DNA from: Branchiostoma belcheri
Lineage: Eukaryota > Chordata > Leptocardii > Amphioxiformes > Branchiostomatidae
Direction of reading: 5' to 3'
Assembly: GCF_001625305.1 (NCBI RefSeq)
Contig: NW_017804442.1
Span: 351,603-415,602 of the forward strand
DNA length: 64,000 bases
Within the stretch, counting starts at the first letter, position 1. Each line of letters starts with the position of its first letter. This document shows positions 1-11,481 of the stretch, piece after piece. The translations under genes and the position numbers were made by a program. A model generated the notes under the pieces. The model saw only the letters and a list, made by a program, of their open reading frames with translations. It had not been told where the DNA came from and did not search any database.

Positions 1-147
1 GGGACCCCCCCCCCCCCTTGCAGGCCCTCTCATATGAGCGACACAGCCAGCCGGGATTCGAACGCATAACATCTGAGTCCAGCTGTGGACAGACTTTGAA
101 GATCGAACAGAACTAGTTATTCCAAAAGCAAAAAGTCGTGGCGTGGC
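1..147. other. Left edge, no gene seen
   Basis: No coding exon is visible. Around 20-70 the minus strand carries GTTCGAATCCCG, which resembles a Pol III B box, so this may be the end of a reversed tRNA-derived SINE. A poly-C run occupies about 6-17. The upstream exon(s) of the lectin gene at 593 are not found here and probably lie outside the window. Confidence 0.4.
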
Positions 148-470
148 ATCGGGTGGTGTAGTGGTTAGAGCAATGGACTATGAAGCGGGGAGACCCGGGT
201 TCGATTCCGAGTTGTACCGGTACATGTCTGAACATGCGCCCCGACGTTGTGCCCTTGGGAAAGGCACTTTACACGACTTTCCTCGCTCCACCCAGGTGTG
301 AATGGGTACCTAACTTCGGTTGGGGAAAGTCGTATTGAGGTCACCTTGTGGCGCCGAATGGCAGCCGCACAGACCCTTGCGACAGTTCCACAAAAATAAT
401 TGTGGAACAAATATGTGTATCCTGTGTATTATTTGATTGTTGTAATTGTTGTGATTTGTATTGATTATTC
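148..470 (+). mobile_element. tRNA-derived SINE
   Basis: The head carries a Pol III A box (TGGTGTAGTGG) and a B box (GGTTCGATTCC) about 40 bp apart, as in a tRNA gene. It is followed by a non-tRNA body with a CCTTGGGAAAGGCACTTTACA core, which resembles the conserved central domain shared by many metazoan SINEs (Nin-DC type; the family name is my inference). A second, longer copy lies at 4070-4480 and a reversed tail at 43345-43475. It sits just upstream of the first visible lectin exon. Confidence 0.8.
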
Positions 471-592
471 TGTGATACCCTGCATCAATTCAGCCGTATA
501 AAGGCAGCGACTGCACGGGTACTGTTTGTACAATAAAAACCATTTATATTAAAAAGAATTGGGATGACCATAATTTTGTAATTTTTCCGCAG

Positions 593-3500
593 GCGCCACA
601 CCCAAGCAGCAGGACCAGACTGATTGGCGGTCCGTTGCGGACGCCGCTGCGAACATAGCAAACACGTTATACGTCTCTAGAGCAGGTAAAAAATAACTTT
701 GCAGATTAATACGTTTCAAAACTCGTTGTTTTGCTTTCATGAATGTTTCTACTAGGCGTACAGCGATCGCTAAGCGCCCGTACAGTGACCAGAATAGGAT
801 TGTGTGACTCATGATTTCAATATTCATGATATGATGCAATAAAGGAAATATGATTTAAAAAGACAACAAAATACACAAGACGGCAAAAATTGTTTTATTG
901 TTTTTTATCATTTTTATCTGCCAAATCTTTGGCCACTCGGCAGTTGAAGTAGAAAGGAGATGTTAGCGCTAGCTATGTATGTCCTTTGTAGTTACCCTAA
1001 TGAGGCTAGAAGATCTGAGGTATGCAGCTTTTTTTTTTAGTTACATCAGCATTAAATGTTTATGTAAAACACGTAGTGGCGAGAGTAAACATAAATCTTC
1101 TTTGTCTTAACAGACGTCTACGCATACTATACGCCCGCAGATGTGAAGAAGTGTTGGCGCCTTCGCAACAAACTATGGCAGATCACAGGCCTTCTGTTCG
1201 CTTTGGCGATCGTCATTCTGTTGTCTTTCTTTTCCGGTAAGTTTCTTAAGTACTTGCCGAATAGCGCACGCATTATTCATAAGGAATATTTCGAGAATAC
1301 GTTTACAAACTTTAATTGCAATGTTGTTGAGTTGCAAGGTTTAAAAACAATTACTTGAAAAACTTTAAAATGGCACAGAGTTATATGCATATAAGACATG
1401 TATAATAGAAATAAATTTAACTTGTTATTGTAGTGTTCACTCATTGCTGAAGTACATTGTACATGTTTTATCAGAAATTAATGCTTATGCTTAACATTTA
1501 AGAACAAAAATGATTATTTTAAAAGCAAAGAAAGATCAATACAACAGTAACTCCTTTGTACCCCACTGTTTTTAATATTAAGCAGCTGAAACGATTACGT
1601 GTTCCTTTGATAAGTCTCGCCTACGCGAGCTGTTCTCATGTTTGCAAATCGTGCAATCTGCTTGCCTACTTTCATCTTTTACTTATAATTTCATTTAGTC
1701 CATGTAAAACTGTAAAAAGAAATTACTTGAAAAAAACTTGATAATACTGGCACAGAGTTACATGCATAAGACGCCAATGACAATTTTTTTCTCTCCTATT
1801 ATATAGGCAAAGCTGCCTATCAGTCTGCAGAAACGGCAAAGCAGCTCGAGGATATGAAGCAGCGACTAGCCGAGATGAAACGTTAGTATATAGCATCTCT
1901 ATCATATCAGAGAACTGTTATACACTACTTTTATGTACTTTCGTAGTTGTGCAGTTGTGTGTATTTTAATCATATAACTCTTGTATGCTCATGTGTGCAA
2001 AGGAACCTAATGCTTACTTTCATCAATATTTATACATCCAATATATGTTTGTGATCCGTAAATAGTTTCATCAGGTTGGTAAACGAATGAATAGCACTGT
2101 TCTTTGATCACAACCATTTATTTTTACACGAACTGACGTTTTGATGACCGTCTGTAATCTTCATCAGGGCAATTCTGACTGGTTTACTGTGCACTAAGTA
2201 ACATCTATCGTCGGTGCACAGTAAACCAGTCAGAATTGCCCAGATGAAGATGACAGACGGTCATCGAAACGTCGGCTATATATAGCGCTAGTGAAACATA
2301 AATGGTTGTTATCAAAGAACTTTGCTATTCATATGTTTGTAATGTTTCTAATTCAAATTCCTAATATTCTAATCTCCTGTAATACTGTGATCAAATCTAT
2401 TTTCCAGAGACATGTGTTTCCTCCGGGCCTCCTGGGCCACCTGGCCCACCGGGAGAGAAGGGGGCCAGTGGCCCAATTGGTCCTCGTGGAGAAAATGGGC
2501 CCATTGGGCCAGTTGGCCCTGCGTCTGCTGGGCCTCCTGGCCCACCTGGCCCACCAGGAAAGAAGGGAGGCACTGGGCCACCTGGCCCTGTGTCTACCGG
2601 TCCTCCTGGGCCACCTGGCCCTCCAGGCAAAAATGCGGCCATTGGGCCAGTTGGCCCTGCGTCTGTCGGGCCTCCTGGGCCACCTGGCCGACCTGGAAAG
2701 AAGGGGGCCACTGGACCAGTTGGCCCCGCATCTGCTGGGCCTCCTGGCCGTCCAGGAGAGAAGGGAGCTACTGGGCTAACTGGTCCTCGGGGACCAAAGG
2801 GATCCCCTGGCTTCCAAGGGCCACCCGGACGCCCGGGACAAAAGGGTGAAATGGGACCAACTGGCCGTGGGCCTCGAGGGCCAACGCCATGCTGCGGCAG
2901 TGGAGGTTTGGAATCAATTTTTCTTAATTGACTAAGCACAGATTGACATGACATTTGGCTGTTTTATGACTCACCTTTCTACTTAGTTACTGTTGTTTTT
3001 TTGTCTTATTCCATTTGATGCATTTTTAGGGCCCAAATAGGAGATAAACACTTACACAAACAAGTAATCACAAACATACCTTTAACTAAGAAGCTATTCA
3101 TATTGTATATAGGACGTAATTCGGGCTAACCAGGTTTGCGAGTTCCTTTCTTAATACACTTGAACTTCAAACTTGATTATGTTGGTGCTGGAATAGGAAC
3201 CATCTTAATATCGTTTTCCTTCTCCTTAAAACTGTTTTAACACAATACATTTTCCCTCAGCTTGTCCCAAAGGTTATAAGAAGTTCCGTGAAACCTGCTA
3301 CAAGGCTTTCCTCACTCCTGCCAGCTTCGACGGAGCGAGCGAGATCTGTCGTCGAGATGGCGGCACCCTCGCCATGCCCAAAGACGCTGAGACCAACGCT
3401 TTCGTGGATTCCCTGCATAAGGCGACTGGCTCTAAAGCTTTTTTCAGGTTCGGCCTCTCCGATCGGCGCAAGGAAGGAGCGTTTGAGTGGGTGGACGGCA

Positions 3501-3831
3501 CTCCCCTTCGGGGGTTCACCTCGTGGTCTCCGGGAGAGCCAGCCAAGAATAACTGGGGTCAAAACTGCGTTCATTACTACGGAAAAGGCAACTGGAACGA
3601 CGAAATGTGCGATTTCCAAGTTAACTTCATTTGCCAAGTTACCCCAGGTACCATAAGCCAAAGATCATTTGAACAAATCTAAAAGAATCACTTCATTCTA
3701 GAATGACTGTATTCTTTCACGTTTAAAGGCAATGTTTCAACCATTGTTCCCACGAGGACTATATCAGTCAGGACATGCATACACATTTCATTGACGGCGA
3801 CTTTGTTGTTTCTGTTACAGGGCGTACCTAG
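593..3831 (+). CDS. Type II transmembrane collagen-like C-type lectin (5' partial)
   Basis: A six-exon model with consistent phases: 593-685, 1114-1236, 1807-1881, 2408-2905, 3261-3647, 3821-3831 (TAG). In order it encodes a cytoplasmic segment ([13 protein letters not shown]...), a basic stop (KKCWRLRNK), one membrane helix ([17 protein letters not shown]), a short heptad-like coil ([13 protein letters not shown]), more than 45 Gly-X-Y triplets, and a C-type lectin domain of about 125 residues. The domain has six cysteines, the WND-type motif NWNDEMC and EPAKN in the loop where mannose-type lectins have EPN. The layout matches a collectin or scavenger-receptor-like membrane lectin on the cell surface, so a glycan-binding innate-immune role is inferred. 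The first exon is outside the window because exon 593 starts at phase 1. If the last intron is retained, the protein would end [11 protein letters not shown] instead of GRT. The minus-strand proline-rich ORFs here are shadows of the collagen. Confidence 0.85.
2098..2320. repeat. Fold-back repeat in lectin intron
   Basis: A left arm (2098-2194) and a right arm (2214-2320) are near-perfect reverse complements over about 95 bp around a 19-bp loop. The conserved core contains GACGGTCATCGAAACGTC. A related single arm is at 24540-24610. It lies in the intron just before the collagen exon, without touching the splice sites. Confidence 0.85.
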
Positions 3832-4069
3832 GGAACATGGCTGAGCGCTCACCGCCGCTGTTCTCCGATGATTCTCAGACTGTAAAGCTGGACTTGAAGG
3901 TAGAATACTTAGCAATGACACGCCTAAGTTGACTAACTATCAATATGAGTGTCTATATTACTTAAACTGTGTTCCAACATATCATTTTGTAACCATGGGA
4001 GATAGGCCGCTGAACTTTTGTTTTTGAAATCGCCGTACATGTTACTTTGTACTTTAACAACTTCATATG

Positions 4070-4480
4070 TGTGGCGTCGTGTGGTGTAGTGGTACATCAC
4101 TGGACTATGAAACGGGGAGACCCGGGTTCGATTCCGGGTCGTACCCGAACAAGTCCGAACATGCGCCCCGACGTTGTACCCTTGGGAAAGGTACTTTACA
4201 CGACTTTCCTCACTTCACTCAGGTGAAAATGAGTACCTAGCTTCGGCTAGGGACGTCCCTCGGATAGGACGTTAAATGGAGGTCCCGTGTTTGGGGGAGC
4301 CACAACCCACGCACGTTAAAGAACCCACCACACTTATCGAAAAGAGTAGGGGACCTTCCCGGTGTGAGTGGTTCAAACATTACAGTCTGGTCTCAGGTTT
4401 GACATCTTTGAAAAGGTGATAGTCACCTGTTATGTCAATCCTTCCACAAATGTGGTAAATCGTCATAAAATAAAAAAATA
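4070..4480 (+). mobile_element. tRNA-derived SINE, long copy
   Basis: Same family as the element at 148. It has an A-box region (TGGTGTAGTGG), the B box GGTTCGATTCC, the CCTTGGGAAAGG core, and a long tail ending in an A-rich stretch (ATAAAAAAATAAAAATAAAA). The longer tail includes TTAAAGAACCCACCACACTTATCG, which is found reversed near 43380. Confidence 0.85.
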
Positions 4481-5470
4481 AAAATAAAACATAAATGTTA
4501 TGAATAATCAAGTGCACTTAAAGGATTTTCCTGTCAACTAGTTTCTTCAATCGAAATGCTCATTAGCATGAAATAATAAAACCCTTTGTGATAGTGATAA
4601 TGCAATAGTAATGTAAATGACGGAAGGAGGCCGATGATGATGAATGTAAATGTAATAGTAAAATATCATTAACAATGAGTACAAATTTGGTACAAATTTA
4701 TGGAATTTTGTAGGAGGTTTGTCCTATTCTAAAAGTACATTGTAAATTGATGGTTGAAACCGGGTGCATAATGCATATGCTCCTCTATTAGCCATAGCCA
4801 TTTGCAAATTCTGAGCAAGATAAATGCACCACTTGTACATGTGCATTTTATCCAACAATTCATTATAATTCATGTAAATATTCTGAAACCTTAGGGGCTG
4901 TGTTTGAGGCAGATTGTGGCCCACTTCTTTGAAATACAAAATGTCTAAATTCATAACAAGCAACAATGTGGATATTCTTAGAATTGAAATGAGAAAGGGA
5001 ATTGTAATGTAGAATGAATTGTTGTATACTTCAGTGACTAGTGAGTTTGAATTCTTTTAATTGGAAGCCACGTTTTTCTGTAAGAAGAAGTATTAAAAAA
5101 CTCAAATAACAAATCCTTAACTACTATAATCACTATATTAACTCTAATATATTAAGTACTATTACTATTAATAATAATATTACTATATTATTATAATTAC
5201 TATATAATTACACAACGATGTTTCAGATGCAATATCAGTGCACCAGAAAATATGTGCAAAAGGGAGTTGGAACAAATAAAGGAATTTCGATTGGATGTTT
5301 TTCGTTGAGTAGTTCCTTCATTCTGACTGGCTGGCTGATTTTCAATAGAGTCCAATATAAATACTTACTGTGTCATCACCACATGTTTTGATTACATGGA
5401 ATAAAAACATGCTTAATAAGATACACCTAAATCTGACCTCCCGTGACTCACGTCGAAAGCGGGCACTTTA
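4481..5470. other. AT-rich intergenic, no gene seen
   Basis: No open frame with coding character or splice signals. An AT-rich simple stretch with repeated ACTATTA/TATTAT words lies at about 5120-5215. Confidence 0.4.
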
Positions 5471-5875
5471 GGCCATGTTGATTTGATTATATGGATGACA
5501 TCCTCCGGGAGCCCCAAAACTGATGCGCGCGTGCGAATTAAAAAAAGTTTTGAAAAAAAAAAGTTCTTTTCATTATGAAATCTACGTGGTCATGAGGGTT
5601 GAGCAAATGGCACAGAATGTGGTTTGGCGAATAATCTAGTCTTCAAGTTCATTTCTTTACAATTTCGTCTTTTTTCGTTTGATTTTGGCATTCTACGACA
5701 TTGGTATAGTTTTTATTAATTTTTTTTTTTGTAACTTATGGTATATTTTTGCTCATTTTGCAACTGTTTTGTACGATTTACAGTATGGTTGAAAACTTTT
5801 TTTTTTAACGGCCGAAAATTCATGCGCGCGCGGATGTCATCCATATAATCAAATCATCAAAATCAAAATCAACGT
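5471..5875. mobile_element. MITE, PIF/Harbinger-like
   Basis: The left end starts GGCCATGTTGATTTGATTAT and reads on through ATGGATGACATCC. The right end (about 5832-5875) is its reverse complement, disturbed by a small AATC expansion. TTA precedes the left end. It belongs to the same family as the elements at 13983, 48571 and 60659, the last of which has perfect ends and a TAA target duplication. Confidence 0.75.
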
Positions 5876-6779
5876 TACTTTGCAGCGTACAGATTGCATT
5901 TGTTAATTCGTATTTGTCTGGAGAACGTTTCAACACACTCAGCCTGAGACTTGTAGATATGAGTGCGTATTCCTATAATACTGTCTTCTGTTGTGGTTTT
6001 AGTAAAATATCAATTCAACAAAACATTCAGAAGCCATGTTTAGTTGTAAGAAGACAATACTCTACGTTTCCTTTGATAAGATATACCGTAAGTCAGAATT
6101 TTGCCTGTTGCCGGACAATATCTTTTCCTACATAACATTTGACGGACATGTTTTCATTGTATGGGCATTAGAGATTATGTAAATATACCCAGCGCTTGGA
6201 TGTGTGCGTGGCCCAACCCTCGTCATGTTTCACTCGGCAGGTGATCGTGAGGACACCTGATCCGAGGTTACCCGTAGGAGGTCCCGAAATCCAGTAATCC
6301 CCCTTTGTTTATCCAAGGACATTCTATCATGAGGACAGCCTCTTGGTTTGTCTTAGACTGAGGCGACAGCATGTATCCTAAGTAATGAACTACTCTAAAC
6401 ACGTCAAAACATGCTTCACAAAAGTTTTAGTGCACTGTGCATTCAAAGAGGAAAGCAAGTACAGAATCAACTAATAACTAAGAAACAGGAAGGTCAGAAA
6501 ACGGGGAAGTTGAAATATCGATCAGGCTAATGCATTGACTCTGTATATAGCTTAATCTCCTAAGCTTATGAAGGCACTCACGTGGTACGCTTAGGGGTTT
6601 AATTTCACGTGTGTGTGAAAATGAGATCTTGTTCTTATTGGGTGTGGCCGATTGTCTAATACGGTTGTCTTGACGATACCATATGGGGTATAGGAGTTGC
6701 ACATGATCGTAGCTTGTTGCTGTAACTCTCCATCTAATGCCGTGCCGTTTCGTTGGCCCATTGGGGGTCTGTGTCCATG
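5876..6779. other. Intergenic, no gene seen
   Basis: Only short unsupported open frames, with no recognisable repeat or gene. Confidence 0.4.
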
Positions 6780-6985
6780 CACCTGTATCTGTATACCCTG
6801 TGTAACTGCCCTTCTACGTAACACGCCAGCTTCGCAGGCACGCGGAGTGGCAGTAACTGTATAGCCGGTATAACCGCCCTTCGGCGTAACACACCAGCTT
6901 CTGTATCTGTATAGCCGGTATAGCCGCCCTTCGTAACACACCAGCTTCGCAGGCACGCGGCGTGGCGGCAGCTGGCTATATTACA
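6780..6985. repeat. Dispersed/tandem GC-rich repeat
   Basis: Two to three copies of a unit reading CTGTATAGCCGGTATAACCG...CTTCGCAGGCACGCGG...GGCAGCTGGCTATATTACAC. Single copies recur at 14765-14815 and 38550-38637, so this is a dispersed family that has expanded in tandem here. Confidence 0.7.
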
Positions 6986-7146
6986 CCAAACTTGCAGGTG
7001 AGTCTATAAACCCGATTAATTATATTGCATGGCCCGCCGTTGTTTTTAGCGGTCCAGTGGGAATACACATGCTATACTGAATAATTGATCATCACAAATA
7101 GATAAATAAGTTCCTGGCATGGTTCTCTCCTCAGCTACAGATCATA

Positions 7147-7783
7147 CAGGTGGTGTAGCCTCTACCAGGCTTCGGGAGGCGGATGGAAAGAGTATAAATT
7201 GCACAGATAGATAGATAACATGTCAGATGAGTTGGTACGCTAGTGAGTACAATTTTAATAATACCGCACCCTGGTAACTATACTCTCCAGCTGACCAACT
7301 CAAACTGTCCTAGAATGTTATTTATTTATTTTTTATTTTTTTTATTTATTTTATTTATTTATCCAGGATATACATGTCGCCTGTATGGCGGTTTTCAAAG
7401 ATTCCTGGGGGGATAACCCCAACATAAAATTACATTACATAATAATTAAGATAAAAGAAGAACTAACACAGGTCAATTAAAATAGATAAACTCATCGTGA
7501 ACAAAACGAAAATCGTAGCTAACTCATTATACAACCAAAATGAAACAAGGCAGCATAGAAGCAATCATAATCATTCAGTTATCAAATCATAATGATAGGT
7601 CAAAAGGTTTGTCAACCAAAAGTAGATAATTAACCAAAAGTGGAGTTAGCTAATCAAAGTAACGAAATATGATTAATCAAATCAAATCAAATAATATAGA
7701 AGTAACGTAACTCTATATAGAGAAGTAACGTTATCTCTACATTTGGCCAATTTCTACTCTTTCCAGCTGCCTCCCGAAGCCTA
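7147..7783. mobile_element. Fold-back MITE interrupted by a second insertion
   Basis: The left arm (about 7147-7250) reads GTAGCCTCTACCAGGCTTCG and on to AACATGTCAGATGAGTTGG. The complementary right arm is split: its inner part is near 7290-7318 and its outer part (TTGGCCAATTTCTACTCTTT...CCTCCCGAAGCC) resumes at about 7735-7783. The intervening 7319-7734 is an AT-rich insert starting with TTTATTTATT tracts and containing CATGTCGCCTGTATGGCGG. Related elements lie at 45300-46975, 52744, 58405 and 61966. Confidence 0.65.
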
Positions 7784-7807
7784 AAGCTAATGGATGTTAA
7801 TGGTCGC

Positions 7808-8393
7808 GGTTTTGAGTTTGAGTTTGAGTTTATTTAGATCCACAATTAGCTTAACAATTCATATTGCAGCTATTCTTCCTGTGGTCAATTAACATATACA
7901 CCTGACACACATAAAATAACTTATACAGACATAAACATGTACAGAAACTCCACAAAAACACCAAGTGACAGAAACAAAGCTAGCTTACATGACCGCCATA
8001 TATCTAAAATACCTATTTTACATTTCTCCAAAAGTTATTGCACATTGTTCCATGCCTCTACAATTTCATAGTGTTCCAGGTGTGTGACATCCGATACAAA
8101 AAGCGTTTTCTCTGAGCATTTGTTCTAGGTTTGGGGAGACGGATAGTTTGTGACTTTGTTGATCTGGTTTGGTATCCATGTGACTGAAACGTGATCTGTT
8201 TATACAGGGAAACAGGCTGTCTGTTCTCCATCATTTTGCGAAAAGTCAAAAGGTCTTTCTGTTGAATCCTCTCTTTCACGGGCAACCACCCCAACATCTG
8301 CAGCAAAGCGTCCTTGCTTGTGGATCTGTTGCATCCGAGGGCAAGCCTCGCAGCTCTTTGCCCCCAGTGTGTCAGATTTTCCTGGCTAGCTTG
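7808..8393 (-). mobile_element. Non-LTR retrotransposon (LINE) 3' remnant
   Basis: The minus-strand frame 8393-8058 is open and reads LTHWGQRAARLALGCNRS... then LQMLGWLPVKERIQQKDLL... and ends FLYRMSHTWNTMKL. The pattern LGWLP(V/L)KER...YK...TR...LP...FLYR...WN is typical of the C-terminus of LINE reverse transcriptases. Downstream, a (AAACTC)n tract (minus strand, about 7810-7835) forms the short tandem tail such elements often carry. Only the 3' end remains, so it is a dead copy. Confidence 0.75.
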
Positions 8394-10133
8394 GCCCTAG
8401 CTACTGTGGAAAAGGTAATATGAGACATTGGTCCTTTATGCATATACATGTACATGCACTGCCAGTGGGGTGAAAAGATGGTGTTTACTCGGTTGCTTTA
8501 CCGACCCTATTGAAAAGCATTAGACCGTGGCAGTAACAGGAGAACGCTACCGTGGGTCTGAGGGTATAGAGAGGGCGGTTTGTCTTCATTTTTTTCAGAC
8601 AAAACTAGACGACACGTTCTCGGTGAGGTAATGTCGTGAACCAGTTGTACCACAGTCGTGTTGTGTCTGCTGTGACAGGGAGAGAATTTAACACGTGAAA
8701 GGTAGGTTTGACTTTCATACTGTCGTTAGTCAGGTCACTTTTGTCGCAAGTTGTCGCACAGGTGTCGCAGTGTCTTCATCAGACACACAGTGACACAAAC
8801 AACCACCGGTAATGACCTAGGCAGCTTTATCCGTAACAATCTAGCTGAACATGTGTATGACTCTCCCAAGAATGTACGTATGTTGCAATTAGCCTTCACC
8901 AGGCCTTTCTATGGGAATACAGATCGTAGAATTCGGCAAAAAAGCGAGTAAAATTGGCCAGGGGAGCCCGGCCACGGGGAGGTAGTTTCTTTCCCTCCGA
9001 CTGCGGCCAGTCAAACCTAGTCTCCACCAGATTCCTTTTGCAGGATGATAAATAGCAGAAATTGGCATAAAAAGGCAATATCATGGGCAGAGGAGATGGA
9101 GATTCTATGGCGGCCATCTTCTCTGGCCAATGATATTCCCTTTCAGGCCAATTTCTACTATTAATCAGTCTGCAAAAGGAGTCTGGTGGGGACTATACAG
9201 CTTTTTAGCCCACAGCAAGAGAGCTGAACAAGTGCAAGACAATCTCAAGAATGTTGCCTCATGTTGAATCGAGCGTGAACTTTGTGAACGTTGCCTTTAG
9301 TTCCTCTATTTCCAAAGTTTTCGCTAGGAAGTCTCCACCCTTCCAAGTGTTGTTTTTCATCGATCGTGAGGAATGTCCAACTTTCTTTGTTCCGCGTTCA
9401 GAAAAACAACCATACGGTCTGACTATATTTTCGTCAGTCCAACCTCGTACTGTGTGTCAACGCCTTTGCCTTGCCCGTTGTTAGGGGTGATTTTCGGTCC
9501 CTTTGTATGATATTGACTTTATCATCGGACCAAAACAGTTGTGAAACCCATACACCTTGTACTTTGAACTTGCAGTACTTTGAACTTGGACCAGCAATGT
9601 CATGACGGGGAACAATGGGTACACCTAGCCTCCTTCGCAGACTTGTTGGACGGTTTCGTTGGGCAGCGGCAAAACTCTCTCCGGTGAAAATGAGTATTGT
9701 ATTGTCCCCTGTGTTTGTAACCATTGGTTGGTTGGCTAATGGTTTAGCCTCCACAACATGCCAAAAACTGGGGGTTTGGGGGGTCTTCATGGTCTTTGGA
9801 AGCTTTTATGTACTACTTTCTGATTGCACATAGACAACATAGCCGGCTAATCAGAAAACAGCCGAAGACCACCAAACCCCCAGTTCTATAAGCCTGCTAC
9901 GGAGGCTACTAATGTAAGAATGGTTTATTTAATGGTTACAGTCTGGCCAAAGGATAACTATATACCACACCTAGGCTTGGATCAGATGAGGAACCCTGTC
10001 TGGGTATAGTAAGTGAGTATTCTTCCACCTTTCTGTTCCTGTTCCTCTATTTTTATCTTTGGCAATCAACCATCGGATGAGATTTCGTTACGACCTTAGC
10101 TAGGGTCATTCTGGGTTAGTCGTATAGTACTAT
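8394..10133. other. Intergenic, no gene recognised
   Basis: Several short open frames lack domains or splice logic. An imperfect inverted repeat pairs about 9755-9790 (AAACTGGGGGTTTGG) with about 9862-9885 (CCAAACCCCCAGTT). Possible decayed transposon DNA. Confidence 0.35.
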
Positions 10134-10310
10134 TACTCTCCAAGTAATACAAGTTCCTACAAGACACTAGCATTCCACAAGGATTGCTATAGGTATTCGT
10201 ATTTCCCAAGGACTGTAAGAGACTGGAACGAGCTTCCGCAGGCCCTACCAGAAATCCCAGAGGCCGACAAGTTTAAGGAAACTGCTCTGCTACACTTGAG
10301 GAGTATTTAG
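10134..10310 (+). mobile_element. LINE ORF2 C-terminal remnant
   Basis: An open frame ends in TAG at 10308-10310 and reads ...YRYSYFPRTVRDWNELPQ...FKETALLHLRSI. The FFPRT(I/V)RDWN.LP block followed by a short helical tail is the usual end of CR1/L2/RTE-type reverse transcriptases. A poly-C run (about 10319-10334) follows. No upstream polymerase is present. Confidence 0.7.
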
Positions 10311-10335
10311 AGCGCTGCGCCCCCCCCCCCCCCCT

Positions 10336-10988
10336 GCGTGTTTGACCCCAACCGAGGGGTGTTACGCAGTACCGTATCAAGATCAAGTAAAGGGTGTGGG
10401 CCCCGACGTATTTTTAAGCGTTTTAACGGCTTTCTACGATTTAATCAGTCTGCAAAGGAGTCTGCTGCATGGAGACAAAGTCTATGTATCCATGACGCTT
10501 CCCTTATTTGACAGCTCTAGAGCAGACAACAATAGAAATCAAAACAGTTCGGCTTACGTTAAGGTTGATTTAAATCGGGAAATGGGGACACAACTACTGA
10601 AAGAGATCGGTAGCAGCCAGCCTCGTTATATTTGTGAACGGCGTGTTTTCTTCCAGTCAGGCTGAACGGAGTAATTGGAGGGCACTTAGACCACTGTTTG
10701 AAGGGGTTTGTAAGAACATTGCCATATTGTGTACTGCACCTGTTTCCTTACCCCACTGCCAAAGTAGCAACGCTAGATTGTATTTGCCTAGTAACTTCAT
10801 TTCCGAGGGAGTCAAGTGCGTGCTTTAATTCTTGCGGGAAAAATGGTATTTACAAAGCAGTGTAACAAGATTGGCAATGTTTGGTTAACACACAGTGAAC
10901 CTCCTAAAACAGCCACTACCAGCTTTACCTGGCAAAACATCAATTGTAAGTCACTTTTCATACAGTGTACTAGTAGTATCTGTATTCC
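10336..10988. other. Intergenic upstream of glycosyltransferase gene, no gene proven
   Basis: An open frame of 107 codons (10342-10665) has no recognised domain. The stretch could hold a 5' UTR exon for the gene at 11482, because a good splice acceptor (TATTTTACAG) lies at 11458, but no donor could be assigned. Confidence 0.3.
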
Positions 10989-10989
10989 T

Positions 10990-11216
<227 letters not shown>

Positions 11217-11481
11217 CTGCAAAGCACGGTATAGGTAGAGGCAGTGACGCCTACCATCATCAGTGTTGCCTGTTTTCAGTTTCACAGATTTTGAAAATCT
11301 ATCCAGTTGCTTAAGTAACAGTTTTCCCATGTACGTTTCTCATGACCTGGATATGTCTAATTAATCTTCATCGACGTCGCCTTGTTTTAATTCTGAAAAG
11401 AGTACACCTTTGTAGACTGGACTGCATACTTAAAGAAGCATGTTTTCGTATTTTACAGGATAGCCGACAGCACCAGTCAAC

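Noticed and set aside
148-220. tRNA gene
   Set aside because: A and B boxes are present, but no proper acceptor stem; it continues into a SINE body, as does the copy at 4075.
2369-2954. Minus-strand Gly/Pro-rich open frames
   Set aside because: Shadows of the collagen-coding exon on the plus strand.
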